From Sphingomonas hengshuiensis (lineage in GTDB: Bacteria; Pseudomonadota; Alphaproteobacteria; Sphingomonadales; Sphingomonadaceae), in NCBI GenBank assembly GCA_003240755.1, contig QFNF01000012.1, positions 19,276 through 83,275 on the forward strand: a stretch of DNA of 64,000 bases, written 5' to 3'. Both the position numbers and the translations under genes were made by a program. The notes below the pieces were generated by a model. The model worked only from the letters and a program-made list of their open reading frames with translations, did not search any database and was not told the DNA's origin. Shown here in pieces: positions 1 to 9,611 of this stretch (positions within the stretch are counted from its first letter, which is position 1; each line of letters begins with the position of its first letter).

Positions 1-8
1 GGTTCGCG

Positions 9-1307
9 TTGCGATATGAGCCGCTGGATCTGGGCACGCTGTCCGCCGCGTTCGCGGCCATTTCTGCCGATACCATAGCGGACTGGGTTCGCCGGGAACC
101 GAGCGGGAGCTATGCGCGACGGGCGTGGTTTCTGTATGAGTATCTGACGGGCGACGTCCTTGCTGTGCCCGATGCCACGGCGGGCAATTATGTCGAGGTG
201 CTTGACCCCGCCAAGCACATCACCGCCGCCCGTCGCAATTCTGCGCGCCACCGCGTGATCGACAATCTGCTCGGCGTACCCGGATTGTGCCCTACCGTCC
301 GCCGGACGCCGCACCTTGCGGCACAGATCGATGTCCATATCGATGCCGAGGCGCGGGCGATCATCGAGCGGTACGATCCGGCGGTGCTGGCACGGGCGGT
401 CCGCTACCTGTTCACCAAGGAAACCCGTTCGTCCTTCGCGATCGAGGGCGAAACGCCGGCCCCGGACCGCACCGAACGGTTCGTCGCCGCGCTGCGATCG
501 GCCTCGCGCTTCGACGTCGGGGACGAGGCGGCCATCGTTCGCCTGCAGAACATGATCGTCGATCCGCGCTATGCGGCCACTGGCTGGCGAACGTTCCAGA
601 ATTTCGTCGGCGAGACGACGGTCGATTTCCGTGAGGAGGTGCACTTCATCTGCCCCCGGCCAGAAGACGTGCCGTCGCTGATGGCGGGATGGATGGCACT
701 GACCGCGCGAATGCTGGAAGGCGCAGTCGAGCCCGTCGTCGCGGCGGCGGTCGCCGCCTTCGCCTTCGCCTTCATCCACCCGTTCGAGGACGGCAACGGC
801 CGCATCCACCGCTTCATCGTTCACCATGTGCTGAGCCGGACGGGCTTCAGCCCGGATGATCTGATCTTCCCGGTGTCGGCCGCGATCGTGCGCGACCAGC
901 GCAGCTATGACGCGGTGCTGGAGCGCTTCTCTCAACCCCTATTCGCCGCGATCGACTGGGCGTGGACCAATGAGCGGGAGATCAGCGTCCGCAACGACAC
1001 CGCATCGCTCTATCGCTATTTCGACGCGACGCCGTTCGTCGAATATCTCTACGACCGGGTGGTCGACACCGTCCGCACCGACCTGCACGAACAACTCGGC
1101 TTCCTGGCCGTGTTCGATCAGGCGATGGACGGGGTGCGGGCGATCGTCGACATGCCCGACCGGCGCGCGGCGTTGCTGATCCGCCTGATGCTCCAGAATG
1201 GCGGGCGGCTGTCGGCAACAAAGCGGGGTCAGTTCGCGGAACTGACCGATGACGAGGTCTGCGCGATGGAAGCGGTGGTGCAGGCGTCGATGGCGGACGG
1301 CGGGTGA
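9..1307 (+). CDS. Fic-domain protein (probable AMPylase), 5' end possibly outside window
   Basis: Fic enzymes transfer AMP or a related group from a nucleotide to a hydroxyl on a target protein. The active-site loop HPFEDGNGRIHR is at residues 257-268, with the catalytic His at 257. SFAIEG (142-147) fits the (S/T)xxxE(G/N) inhibitory motif and lies N-terminal to the core, as in class II Fic proteins, so the enzyme is probably auto-inhibited. About 120 residues follow the core and may hold a winged helix. The frame is open to the left edge and the first usable start is a TTG at 9, so N-terminal residues may be missing. The two minus-strand genes that follow are not obvious partners. The target is unknown. 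Confidence 0.85.
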   Translation: MRYEPLDLGTLSAAFAAISADTIADWVRREPSGSYARRAWFLYEYLTGDVLAVPDATAGNYVEVLDPAKHITAARRNSARHRVIDNLLGVPGLCPTVRRTPHLAAQIDVHIDAEARAIIERYDPAVLARAVRYLFTKETRSSFAIEGETPAPDRTERFVAALRSASRFDVGDEAAIVRLQNMIVDPRYAATGWRTFQNFVGETTVDFREEVHFICPRPEDVPSLMAGWMALTARMLEGAVEPVVAAAVAAFAFAFIHPFEDGNGRIHRFIVHHVLSRTGFSPDDLIFPVSAAIVRDQRSYDAVLERFSQPLFAAIDWAWTNEREISVRNDTASLYRYFDATPFVEYLYDRVVDTVRTDLHEQLGFLAVFDQAMDGVRAIVDMPDRRAALLIRLMLQNGGRLSATKRGQFAELTDDEVCAMEAVVQASMADGG

Positions 1308-1347
1308 GAGCTTTCTGATGGCGGTGTAGCTTCCGCCAGCACGGCCG

Positions 1348-1740
1348 TCAGCCGGTCCAGCGTCTGCGTGGCTCCTTGCGAGCCGTTGCGATCGTGTCGG
1401 CATTCCGCTCGTCGATACCAATCACGTGCTTGGCGGAAAAAGGAAGCTCGGTGCCAAGCCAGAACTCGTCATTCTCGGTGATAGCGTAGGGTTCGTTATC
1501 AAGGATTCCGAGATATCCATCCGGTGTCCGTTCTCGAGCCAGAACCCACATGCGCTCGACCGAGACATCCTCGTCCGGGTCGTCCACACTGATGCAAAAG
1601 ATCAGATTGGCGAGGTCGCCGACCTCCAGGCTTTCCCGCCTATGTCGATCTGGAATCCAGAACGTGCCGGGCGCTTCCGCATGTCGTGCTTCGCCATCTT
1701 CAAGGCACCATCCGTCGATTTCGAAATCCGGCTCACGCAT
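1348..1740 (-). CDS. Small acidic protein with a DUF2314-like segment
   Basis: 130 residues, soluble, with no signal peptide or membrane segment. The stretch ERMWV...DGYLGILDNEPY...LPFSAKHVIGI (about residues 63-110) recalls the 'W-V-x(n)-G-x-LDN-x-P' pattern of DUF2314-type proteins, some of which occur as immunity-like or stress proteins; this match is from memory and weak. It lies 10 nt downstream of the next minus-strand gene and probably shares its transcript. Its end is 40 bp from the end of the convergent Fic gene. The function is unknown. Confidence 0.6.
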   Translation of the reverse strand: MREPDFEIDGWCLEDGEARHAEAPGTFWIPDRHRRESLEVGDLANLIFCISVDDPDEDVSVERMWVLARERTPDGYLGILDNEPYAITENDEFWLGTELPFSAKHVIGIDERNADTIATARKEPRRRWTG

Positions 1741-1750
1741 CAGACCATGG

Positions 1751-2383
1751 TTAGCGGCAAGGACGAGGGCCGCAAGGTGCCATAGATGCGCCGAAAGCGG
1801 CAGCTTCCAGTCGGTTCGTTAGATGGAAGCCGACATATTCGTCGCGGCGATAGGGCCGTCGCAGTTCGCTGGCATGACGTGATCGATAATACGCATTCCA
1901 ATAGCTTGTCACCCGACGCTTGGTCGTGGCCCAGAATGCTTGATTATGGATGATGAACGTCGCCAGAATTTGCTCGACCTCTGGCGTGAGCGCCTCGGAT
2001 ACGTCGTCCAATATCTCGACAATGTACTCCCCGAGGAGCGCGACGATGAACGGTGCGCCCCATGGTTGTAGATCGGTTAGCAGGTCGCGAGCAGCGCGTT
2101 GTCGCTCATACCCATCGTTGCTGCGGGTCTGCAAAGCGCGCACGAACGGCCATGCATCGTCGTCGTGGCTGACCGGCAGTTTTCCAGACACGAAATACAA
2201 ACGCGCCGGGATCGACACGGTTTGTCCCATCGTGCAGACGGAAAAGCGCTCGGTCCATTGCCGATCAGCAAGCTCCCGAGCCACGATTTTGGCGGCCTTC
2301 GACACGGCGGGGCGATGCTCTATTGGAAAGGCCTCGGCGAGCATCCAAGCCCCGATGTCGGTGAGCATCTCTTCGTTGGCCAT
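1751..2383 (-). CDS. Hypothetical protein, probably cytoplasmic
   Basis: I do not recognise a family. Starting at ATG 2383 (MANEEMLTD) gives about 210 residues; a longer version from 2461 is possible, but its extra N-terminus looks non-conserved. The protein is mixed alpha/beta, with an EEMLTDIGAWMLAEAF helix at the start and an aromatic-rich segment (FWATTKRRVTSYWNAYYRS) in the second half. No signal peptide or transmembrane segment is seen. It is followed after 10 nt by the DUF2314-like gene, so the two look like a small operon. The 253 bp upstream (2384-2636) hold no convincing gene. Confidence 0.5.
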   Translation of the reverse strand: MANEEMLTDIGAWMLAEAFPIEHRPAVSKAAKIVARELADRQWTERFSVCTMGQTVSIPARLYFVSGKLPVSHDDDAWPFVRALQTRSNDGYERQRAARDLLTDLQPWGAPFIVALLGEYIVEILDDVSEALTPEVEQILATFIIHNQAFWATTKRRVTSYWNAYYRSRHASELRRPYRRDEYVGFHLTNRLEAAAFGASMAPCGPRPCR

Positions 2384-2636
2384 TCCAGCACCATAGTCTA
2401 TGGCTTGGCGCGCGCAATCGAGCGGCCTGGAGGCATCAGCACCTATCAAGCGACTGACCACGCCAGCCCCTAGATTGATAAGGCATTGTACGCGCTGGTT
2501 AATTCCTCGCCTTCAGCCATGGCGGTTTGTTGTCGATTCCCTTCACCCGCTCCATCTCTCCAGTCAATTTCTGCCGATGGCTCGGGCGCGGTGGCGGGGC
2601 ATCCGTCCGCCCGGGACGGCATGTCGCAGTCGAACT

Positions 2637-4688
2637 CTATTGCCGCGCGCGAGCGGTGGTCGTGGTGTGGACCGACAAGGTACCGCCACCGGCAAGCAGC
2701 GCGTGGGGTATCGTCGGGCCGGCAACCGCGCGGCCATTCCACGATACCGATATGACCCGCCCGTCCGCCGGACCGATCCGGCGGATCGTCAGCATCCGGG
2801 CGCCCGGCATCGCGATCGTCGCCGATTCGGCCAGCGGCACGCCCACGACATAGTCCGGCCGCCCCGGCGCCAGCGAGTAGAGGCCGAGCGCGCCAAAGGC
2901 ATACCACGCGCTCATCGCGCCGGCATCGTCGTCCATGCCATCGGCGAATCCCTGCGGCGCCAGCGCGAAGCTGCGCCCGCGAAACGGCACCGCAAGCTTG
3001 CCGGCGTTGGTATAGGGGTGGTCGACTGGCTGCGTCAGGAGGCGATGCACCAGCCGCGCGGTCCGGTCGCGCTCGCCCACGGCGGCGTACAGCCACGGCG
3101 CCTGCATGTCGGGCTGGTTGGTCATGTTGAACAGCCCGGCGGCGAAGAACTGGTCGAGCTGCGACAGGAACCGGTCGCGCCCCAGCGTCGCCACCACCCA
3201 GTCGAGATCGAACACCGGCGCCCAGCGATATTGCCACAACGTGCCCTGATACAGCCCGCGCGCCTTCACCACATCCGCATCGGCGCCCATCGTCTCGAAC
3301 ACCGCGCGCCACATCGCGCGATAGCCGAGCGCGCGTGCGCGAAAGCGTTCGGCGAGCGCGGTTTCGCCCAGGTCGCGCGCGAGTTCGGCGACGGCCCAGT
3401 CGTCATAGGCGGCCTCGATCTGCTGGTCGGGCGTGGCGCGTTCCAGCCGGTCGCTTTCCGCCGCCATGGCGGCAAGCGCGGCGCGCGCGTCGAAGCCGGT
3501 GATGCCCTTGCGCCGGAAATCGAGCAGCGCGACGCCGGCATGTTCGGTGCGCACCGTCAGGAACGGCTCGGTCGCGGTGGACCATTGCCGCTTGCCCTCG
3601 CCATAGAGCGCCACCAGCGACCGCGCGATATCCGCGCTCCGCCGCGGGTCGATCAGCGACAGCAACGGCATCTGCGTGCGGTAATTGTCCCACAGCGCCC
3701 AACTGGTGTAGCGCGCCGTGCCCGGCGCGGAGCGGTGGATCGCGCCATCGCTGCCCCGGTGCCGGCGATCGGGATCGTCGATCGCCACCGGGGTCTGCAT
3801 CACGCGGAACAGCGCGGTGTAGAACAGCGCGCGCACCTCGCGCGGGGCGACCAGCGTGACGCGCGACAGCGCGCGGCTCCAGCGGGCGCGTGTCTCTGCC
3901 GCGATCGCCGCGAACGGCCGGTCGCCCAGCTCGGCGGCGCGCACCCGCGCGGCGGCGGCGGGATCGACCGTCGACAGCCCGGTGCGCACCTCCACCACCG
4001 CACCCGCACGCAGCGCGAGCGCGAAGCGTGCCACCCCGCCGGCGACCGTCGCCTGCATCGCGAGCGGCCGGCCGTCGACGCTGATACGGCTGGCGGCGTG
4101 GAGCCGATAGACGCCCGTGTCGCACACGGTGCCGGCGGCCATGCTGGCGCGCAGATCGTCGCCGCGCGTCGCCAGCCAGCGCGTCTCGATCCGCTTCGTA
4201 TAGCCGTGCGCGGCGTCGAGGCCGAGCCTGTAGGCGCCGGCGCGCGCCACGGTGAAGCGCAGCACGCCGCCGCCGCGCGTCGCGGTCATGTCGGCGGTCA
4301 GCCCGTCGCCATAGGACACGTGATAGCGACCCGCACCGGCGCGTTCGCTTCGCTTGTCGATCGCCGCGTCGTCGCCCGCGCCTTGGGGAAGCAGCGACAC
4401 CATCAGGTCGCCGCCGCCGCCGCCGCACCCGACACCGACCCCGCGGGTATGCGAAAAGCCGCGCAGCCGCGTCGCCGTGAAATCATAGCCGGCGTGGTTG
4501 GCGGGATCGGTATCGGGGCCAAGCTGCACCATGCCGAACGGCGCCACGGCGGCGGGCGACAACTGCCCGAAATCGGCCAGCGTGCCGACGAACGGGTCGA
4601 CCAGATCGACGGCGCGTTCGCGCGCGGCGGCCGGCATGGCGACCGCCACCAGCGCCGCCAGCGCAGTCGCCGCGCCCGCGCCCCTCAC
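2637..4688 (-). CDS. Secreted GH92-family enzyme with Glu-to-Gln at the acid position
   Basis: GH92 enzymes are Ca2+-dependent exo-acting alpha-mannosidases. The start is a GTG whose GTGA overlaps the stop of the YdcF gene, giving 683 aa with a signal peptide (residues 1 to about 22). Family landmarks are DPFVGT near residue 31, FGMVQLGPDTD, GFSHTRGVGVG, SWALWDNYR and the late MDDDAGAMSAWYAFGALGLY. The segment that reads GNEPSHH in the other GH92 here (44278-46572) reads TNQPDMQ, so Gln525 replaces the Glu used as general acid. In the family this exchange is known from enzymes that cleave mannose-1-phosphodiesters, where a good leaving group removes the need for an acid. It is last gene of the operon with the PLC-like enzyme. 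A phosphomannosidase role is inferred. Confidence 0.85.
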   Translation of the reverse strand: MRGAGAATALAALVAVAMPAAARERAVDLVDPFVGTLADFGQLSPAAVAPFGMVQLGPDTDPANHAGYDFTATRLRGFSHTRGVGVGCGGGGGDLMVSLLPQGAGDDAAIDKRSERAGAGRYHVSYGDGLTADMTATRGGGVLRFTVARAGAYRLGLDAAHGYTKRIETRWLATRGDDLRASMAAGTVCDTGVYRLHAASRISVDGRPLAMQATVAGGVARFALALRAGAVVEVRTGLSTVDPAAAARVRAAELGDRPFAAIAAETRARWSRALSRVTLVAPREVRALFYTALFRVMQTPVAIDDPDRRHRGSDGAIHRSAPGTARYTSWALWDNYRTQMPLLSLIDPRRSADIARSLVALYGEGKRQWSTATEPFLTVRTEHAGVALLDFRRKGITGFDARAALAAMAAESDRLERATPDQQIEAAYDDWAVAELARDLGETALAERFRARALGYRAMWRAVFETMGADADVVKARGLYQGTLWQYRWAPVFDLDWVVATLGRDRFLSQLDQFFAAGLFNMTNQPDMQAPWLYAAVGERDRTARLVHRLLTQPVDHPYTNAGKLAVPFRGRSFALAPQGFADGMDDDAGAMSAWYAFGALGLYSLAPGRPDYVVGVPLAESATIAMPGARMLTIRRIGPADGRVISVSWNGRAVAGPTIPHALLAGGGTLSVHTTTTARARQ

Positions 4689-5818
4689 GGATCGAGCGGA
4701 TCGCGCGGATCGACCGCGAGGCTGGCGGCGGCCGGGACGAAGGGCTGCGCGGTCGGCGACACACGCGCGCCGAGCTTGCCGGGCTGATAGCCCAGTTCGT
4801 CGGCGTTGCGCCGGGCGAACAGCGCGCTTCCGATATAGCCGCTTTGCCAGCGATCGGTGACGATCAGCGCGGGCTTGCCGGCCGGTGCCTTCATCGCCGC
4901 CAGCAGCCGGGCGGCGTTGCGCAGGTTGGTGGTGGTGTGGCGCGCGAACGGCTCCAGCACCACCCGCTCGGCGGGCACGCCGAAGCGGTCGATCAGCGCG
5001 CGGCGCATCTCCACCGCCTCGTTGAACGGCGTGCGATCGGGGTGGACGTTGCCGCCGGAGACGATGATGAACGGTGCGTCGCCGGCGCGGAAGCGTTCGG
5101 CCGCCAGCGCGAGGCGCAACGTGCCGAACGCGCTCAGCGCCACCTTCGGATCCTCCGGCCCCGCGCCGGGGACGAGGATCGCGCTGTACGGCGCCTTCGC
5201 CCAGTCGGTTCGTGCCGCCAGCGCGAGCGCGGCGGCATTCTCGCCCGCGCCGTAACGGATCGCCTCGTCGCGCCCGTTGAGATCGAGCAGCCCGATCGCG
5301 AAGCGCAGCGGCGCCACGATCGCCGCCGGCTCGCTCGCCCGCACCGCCCCCCGGCTGACGGTGTCGAGCGTCAGCACCAGCCCGGCGAATTCGGGCGCGG
5401 CGGGATCGAGCGACATCGCATCGATCTTCGGATAGCGTGGCGGCTCGCCCTTGCCATAGACCGCGATCAGGCGGTTGATCGCCGCCGCGTCGCGGGGCCA
5501 TTGCGCGGGGTCCGCCGCCGGATCGACCCGCCGCAGCGCCGCGCCGATCGTGGCGATGTCGCCATCGGTCAGCATCCGGCGATCGAGCAGGCAGGCGGGG
5601 ACCGGCGTGCAGTTCCCCTCCGCCGTCCGTGCCTTGCGCTCCGCCGCCAGCGCGACCAGCGCCGGATCGCGCGACAATGCCGCGCCGTGCGACCGCAGTT
5701 GCGCCGACAGCAGCGGGAACAGCCGCGCTTCCAGCGCCGCGATCGTCCGGTCCTGCGCGGCGGCGGGCATTGCGACGATCGCGACCGGCGCGGCGAGGAG
5801 CGCCAGCCGCCTCAGCAC
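4685..5818 (-). CDS. Secreted YdcF/ElyC-like DUF218 protein
   Basis: 377 aa with a signal peptide ending near AMPAAAQD (residue 22), so it is periplasmic. Residues about 213-340 are a DUF218 domain: AILVPGAG, IIVSGGN near 251-257, the RALIDRFGVPAERVVLE strand-turn and the TTTNLRNAARLL helix are typical. DUF218 proteins (YdcF, SanA, ElyC) lack a firmly assigned reaction; YdcF binds S-adenosylmethionine and others affect envelope integrity. About 190 residues precede the domain. The start is GTG (GTGCTGA overlap with the PLC-like gene stop), and the stop overlaps the GH92 start, so translation is probably coupled across all three genes. Its role in the operon is unknown. Confidence 0.8.
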   Translation of the reverse strand: MLRRLALLAAPVAIVAMPAAAQDRTIAALEARLFPLLSAQLRSHGAALSRDPALVALAAERKARTAEGNCTPVPACLLDRRMLTDGDIATIGAALRRVDPAADPAQWPRDAAAINRLIAVYGKGEPPRYPKIDAMSLDPAAPEFAGLVLTLDTVSRGAVRASEPAAIVAPLRFAIGLLDLNGRDEAIRYGAGENAAALALAARTDWAKAPYSAILVPGAGPEDPKVALSAFGTLRLALAAERFRAGDAPFIIVSGGNVHPDRTPFNEAVEMRRALIDRFGVPAERVVLEPFARHTTTNLRNAARLLAAMKAPAGKPALIVTDRWQSGYIGSALFARRNADELGYQPGKLGARVSPTAQPFVPAAASLAVDPRDPLDP

Positions 5819-7020
5819 CGCGCCGTCACCCGGTCGCAGCGCCAGCCCTGCGCGAACGGCGGCAGGTGATACCCGTTGCCGTGGACGTTGGGCGCGGTGA
5901 GGTAGTCGGTCGAGATCACCTGCGCGCCCGATGCCAGCGCCGCGTCGCGCCGGCGCGGATCGTTGCGGCGCGCATCGGCGGTGTCGATGTCAGCACGCGT
6001 GCGCACCAGATAGCCGCGCGCCACCGCGTCGCGAATCTCCTTCTGCCGCGTAATGGCATTGTCGAGCAGCAGGAAGGCGGTGTGGGCCATGCCCGGCTTG
6101 CCCTGCACGAATGCCATCCGCCCTTCAAGCGAGGGACGCCCGTCGAGATAGGGCGCGAAGGCGGGCAGGTTCAGCCCCGGCACGAGGAACAGGAACACGA
6201 ACTTGCCGCGCGCCTGCGCCAGCGTGGGCCAGCGTTTCGCCAGCACCGCCGCCTCCAGCGTCGGCATCGTGCCGCGCACGTCGTCCGGCGTCACCACCTT
6301 GTCGCGGCCGATCACCGCCGCGATGCTGGCGTCCACCTCCGCAAAGGCGCGGGCGTCGAACGGGGCGGCGGCCTTGCCGCCCGATCCGGCCAGCTTGGGT
6401 TCGAGCAGCACGAACACCGGACTGTGCCCCGGCGTCGCATCCGACCATTGCCGCAGCAGCGTCAGGCACGACCGGAAGCTCGGGCACTGGCTGCGGAAAT
6501 CGAGGTCGGCGACGTGGAGCACCTTGAGCCCCGGCTTCCTCAGTTCCTCGCGCCAGATCGGCTTCAGGTCGGTCGCCCCCTTCGCGGCGAGCGCGCGATA
6601 GGGGAGCGGATCGGCATAGAGGCCGCCATCGGGATCGGGCTGGAGATCGAGTTCGAGGCTGCGGACACCGCTTTGCAACTGGGCCTCGATCGGCATCTGG
6701 ACATAGCCGAGCGCATCGATCGGGTCGGCGAGGCCGCCGGGATGCTCGTCGGTCATCGTCGCGCGCTGTTCGGGCGTCATCGCCTTCGCCATCTTCTCCG
6801 TCATCGCCTTCATCACCGGCGCGGCGAGTGCGAACACGCGCGGATCGGCCGGCAGCGCATAGCTGTTGTGCGTACCGACGACCTGGATCTGGTCGAGCCG
6901 CAGCGTGTCGGGGCCGGGCGCCCGCGGCGGCTTCACCGCGGGCTGGGCGATGGCGGCGGCGGCGATGGCGGCGAGCGCGAGCGCTCCCGCCGCCATCGGG
7001 CGGATGCGAACGCTCACCAC
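5812..7020 (-). CDS. Secreted Ca2+-dependent PI-PLC-like phosphodiesterase
   Basis: 402 aa with an N-terminal signal sequence (about 1-26). It matches the Ca2+-dependent phosphoinositide phospholipase C family: VGTHNSY with the catalytic His at 51, an acidic metal-binding pair in ELDLQPD near 123, and a second His in VLHVADLDF near 169. A late HGNGYHLPPF stretch is also present. Members hydrolyse the phosphodiester of phosphatidylinositol or related inositol phospholipids. The start is one of two tandem GTG codons (7020 or 7017) overlapping the TBDR stop, so its expression is coupled to the receptor. The real substrate could be another glycerophosphodiester. Confidence 0.8.
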   Translation of the reverse strand: MVSVRIRPMAAGALALAAIAAAAIAQPAVKPPRAPGPDTLRLDQIQVVGTHNSYALPADPRVFALAAPVMKAMTEKMAKAMTPEQRATMTDEHPGGLADPIDALGYVQMPIEAQLQSGVRSLELDLQPDPDGGLYADPLPYRALAAKGATDLKPIWREELRKPGLKVLHVADLDFRSQCPSFRSCLTLLRQWSDATPGHSPVFVLLEPKLAGSGGKAAAPFDARAFAEVDASIAAVIGRDKVVTPDDVRGTMPTLEAAVLAKRWPTLAQARGKFVFLFLVPGLNLPAFAPYLDGRPSLEGRMAFVQGKPGMAHTAFLLLDNAITRQKEIRDAVARGYLVRTRADIDTADARRNDPRRRDAALASGAQVISTDYLTAPNVHGNGYHLPPFAQGWRCDRVTARC

Positions 7021-9548
7021 CGCTTCGTCACCACCAGGCGGACGTTGCGGCCGAACAGCGGCCGGCCGTAGATCGCGGTCGGCGATCCCTGTCCATCGAG
7101 CACGTCGGTACGCGGATTGCCCTCGGTCAGCCCGCGCGCGTTGGTGATGTTGTCGCCCACGACCTGCGCCTCCCAGCCCGGCAATGTCAGCGTGATGCCG
7201 GCCGCCAGCGTATCATAGGCCGGCAGGACCGTGCGATTGAACAGGTCGACATAACGCTTGCCGACATAATTCCAGCGCAGATAGGTCGCGACCTTCGCCT
7301 CCCCGATATCGAAGGTGACGGTGGGCCGGATATTGCCATAGTTTTTCGGCTGGCGGACAAGCTGGTTGCCCTCCACCGCCGCTGCGCTGGCCCCCTTTTC
7401 ATTGACCAGATTGCCGATCGTCGGATCGCTCAGCGTAAAGGTCCCGGCGAGCTGGAACCATGGCAGCGGACGCAGGGTGGCGTCGATTTCCACCCCCTTC
7501 GTCTCGGCGGTGCCGATGAAGGTCAGCGACTGGTCGGTGCGCCCCGTTTCCGGATTATAGGCGACGAACGATGCGTTGAACGGATCGAACTTGGTGTAGA
7601 ACCCCGTCATGTAGAGCGAGAGCAGGCGGTAATCGAGCTTTACCCCCGCCTCATATTGCTGCGCCTTGTTGATGACGGGCACCGCGCCCGAATAGACGAT
7701 GCCCTCGCCCGGCACCTGCGACGCGCGACTGGTCCGGCCATAGAAGCCGATCCGGTCGGTCAGGTCGAAATCGGCACCGACCGTCCAGTTCGTGACCGAC
7801 AGGTCATAGGGATTGTCCCTGGTCGCCCCCGTGAAATAGCGCGTATTGTCGTCGGCCAGCGTGGTGGGATCGCCCAGGTTGATCGCCGCCTGCAACCGGC
7901 CATAGCCGCGGAACGCATATTTCTCGTGCCGGATGCCGCCGTCGATGCGCAGGCGATCGGTGATCTGCCAGTTGTCGTTGGCGTAGAAGGCGTACATGCC
8001 GATGTCGGAGTTCCCGCCCAGCACGGTCGTCGAATAGCGCAGCACGCCGTCCTTCGTCACCCCGCCAACGATACGGCCGCCCGCATCATAGGCATAGAGA
8101 TCGAGCGTGCGCGGGCGTTCCTGCAGCTCGAACAGATAGTCCTGATAGCGCATGCCGGTGTCGCTGCCATAGTTCGCGCCATAGGCGCCGACCGTCACCT
8201 CGTGCCGGCCGATCGGCGTTTCGAACGCACGGGTCAGCCGCAGGTCGGTCTGGGCGGAGAAGAAATCGGCCTCGATCGCGCGATACTGGCCGGCGATCAC
8301 CAGTCCCGACGCGCTGGCCGGGTCATAGGCCTGCGCTCCGCCGCTGCCGCCGATGGCATAGCCCATCCGCGCCACGCCCGGTCCGAACGCCTTGCGCGCG
8401 GCATCGAGATAACCGTTGGCGAAGGTGGTGCCCGCCACCGGGTTCGAGGTCGAATACAGCGCGTCGAAGCTCAGCTTGCCCTTGGTGAAACGCAGGTTGA
8501 ACGACGGCTTCCACCCATCGAAGTCGCCCTGATACTGCACGCCGCCGCTGAACACGCGGGTGTGGCGGCCATCGCCCAGATCGCGCGTCTCGGTCGTCTG
8601 CCTGCCGCCCGGCACGGCATAGCGCATCGTGGCATTGCGCAGCACCGGCGTGTTCAGCGTGCCGCTGAAATAATCGATATACGGGTCGAGCGACACGGCC
8701 GGATTGCGCGGATCGGCGACCGGGATCGGCAGGTAGAACACGTTGTGATCGTTCAGGTACAGCCCCGACACCGTGACCGTGCCGAAATCGAACTCGTGCC
8801 GCAGGTTGGCGCGGAACTGACCGCCGCGATCGCTGGGAAACCCGCTGTCGCGATAGCCGTCGTGATAGCGGAAGAAGCCGCCCATCGCGAAGGTGGTGCG
8901 ATCATCGACGGGACCGGACGCCATCGCGTCGAACCGGTACAGGCCGGTATCGCCGAGCGTCGCCTGCACCGCGCCGTGCGGGGTCTGCGATCCGGTGACG
9001 GTGATCTGGTTGTAGATCGCCGACGCGTTCGATCCGAAGATCGGCGCCGGGCCGCCGCGCACGAACTCCACCGTCCGCGTCATCAGGTCGAGCCGGTTGA
9101 GCACGTCGCCCTTGAAGAAGAAGCCGTCATTGTCGTGATAGATCGGCATCCCGTCCTGGTGGAACGCCTGGAAACCGCCCTCGTTGGGAATGCCGCGCAG
9201 GCGATAGACGTTCTGCACCTCGCCACCGGTCGACTCGGCGAGAATGCCGGGCACCTGGCTCAGCAGATCGGCGAAGCTGAGCGGTGCGAGCTGCTTGATA
9301 TCCGCATTCGACAGCGAGGTGACGGCATAGGACACGTCGAACTTGCGCTGCGCGGTCGCCGTCCCGGTGACGACGATATCGGCGGGCGTTTCCTCGTCGG
9401 TCGCCGGTGCGGCGGCTTGCGCCCGGCGGGCATCGGGTGCGGTCTGCGCCGCGGCCATGGCCGTACAGGACGCGGAAACGAGCAGGGCGAACAGCGAAAC
9501 GGAAACGCAAGACATTTGGCCGGACGATGGCCGGAAGCAGCTCAGCAT
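7014..9548 (-). CDS. TonB-dependent outer-membrane receptor of the PLC/GH92 operon
   Basis: 844 aa. A signal peptide (to about residue 35) precedes an IVVTGTATAQRKFD TonB-box-like stretch, a plug domain (about 60-180, with LLSQVPGILAE and NVYRLRGIP) and a long beta-barrel ending in an aromatic residue (VVTKRW). It would import a ligand across the outer membrane using TonB energy. ATG 9548 is supported by a purine-rich AGGGGGA eight or so bases upstream. It is the first gene of a four-gene operon with the PLC-like, DUF218 and GH92 genes, and a Pho-box-like site lies about 63 bp upstream. Glycerophosphoinositol, inositol phosphate or a mannosyl-phosphate ligand would fit this context, but nothing in the sequence fixes the ligand. 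Confidence 0.9.
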   Translation of the reverse strand: MLSCFRPSSGQMSCVSVSLFALLVSASCTAMAAAQTAPDARRAQAAAPATDEETPADIVVTGTATAQRKFDVSYAVTSLSNADIKQLAPLSFADLLSQVPGILAESTGGEVQNVYRLRGIPNEGGFQAFHQDGMPIYHDNDGFFFKGDVLNRLDLMTRTVEFVRGGPAPIFGSNASAIYNQITVTGSQTPHGAVQATLGDTGLYRFDAMASGPVDDRTTFAMGGFFRYHDGYRDSGFPSDRGGQFRANLRHEFDFGTVTVSGLYLNDHNVFYLPIPVADPRNPAVSLDPYIDYFSGTLNTPVLRNATMRYAVPGGRQTTETRDLGDGRHTRVFSGGVQYQGDFDGWKPSFNLRFTKGKLSFDALYSTSNPVAGTTFANGYLDAARKAFGPGVARMGYAIGGSGGAQAYDPASASGLVIAGQYRAIEADFFSAQTDLRLTRAFETPIGRHEVTVGAYGANYGSDTGMRYQDYLFELQERPRTLDLYAYDAGGRIVGGVTKDGVLRYSTTVLGGNSDIGMYAFYANDNWQITDRLRIDGGIRHEKYAFRGYGRLQAAINLGDPTTLADDNTRYFTGATRDNPYDLSVTNWTVGADFDLTDRIGFYGRTSRASQVPGEGIVYSGAVPVINKAQQYEAGVKLDYRLLSLYMTGFYTKFDPFNASFVAYNPETGRTDQSLTFIGTAETKGVEIDATLRPLPWFQLAGTFTLSDPTIGNLVNEKGASAAAVEGNQLVRQPKNYGNIRPTVTFDIGEAKVATYLRWNYVGKRYVDLFNRTVLPAYDTLAAGITLTLPGWEAQVVGDNITNARGLTEGNPRTDVLDGQGSPTAIYGRPLFGRNVRLVVTKRW

Positions 9549-9611
9549 GATGGATCCCCCTTGGACGCGGCCGCTGCTAGGGCGCGTTCATGACGGATCG
9601 TGGTCGATCAG

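Noticed and set aside
6828-9593. A 921-codon plus-strand frame opposite the phosphate-type TBDR
   Set aside because: Same composition effect; no recognisable motif, while the minus-strand reading is a full receptor.
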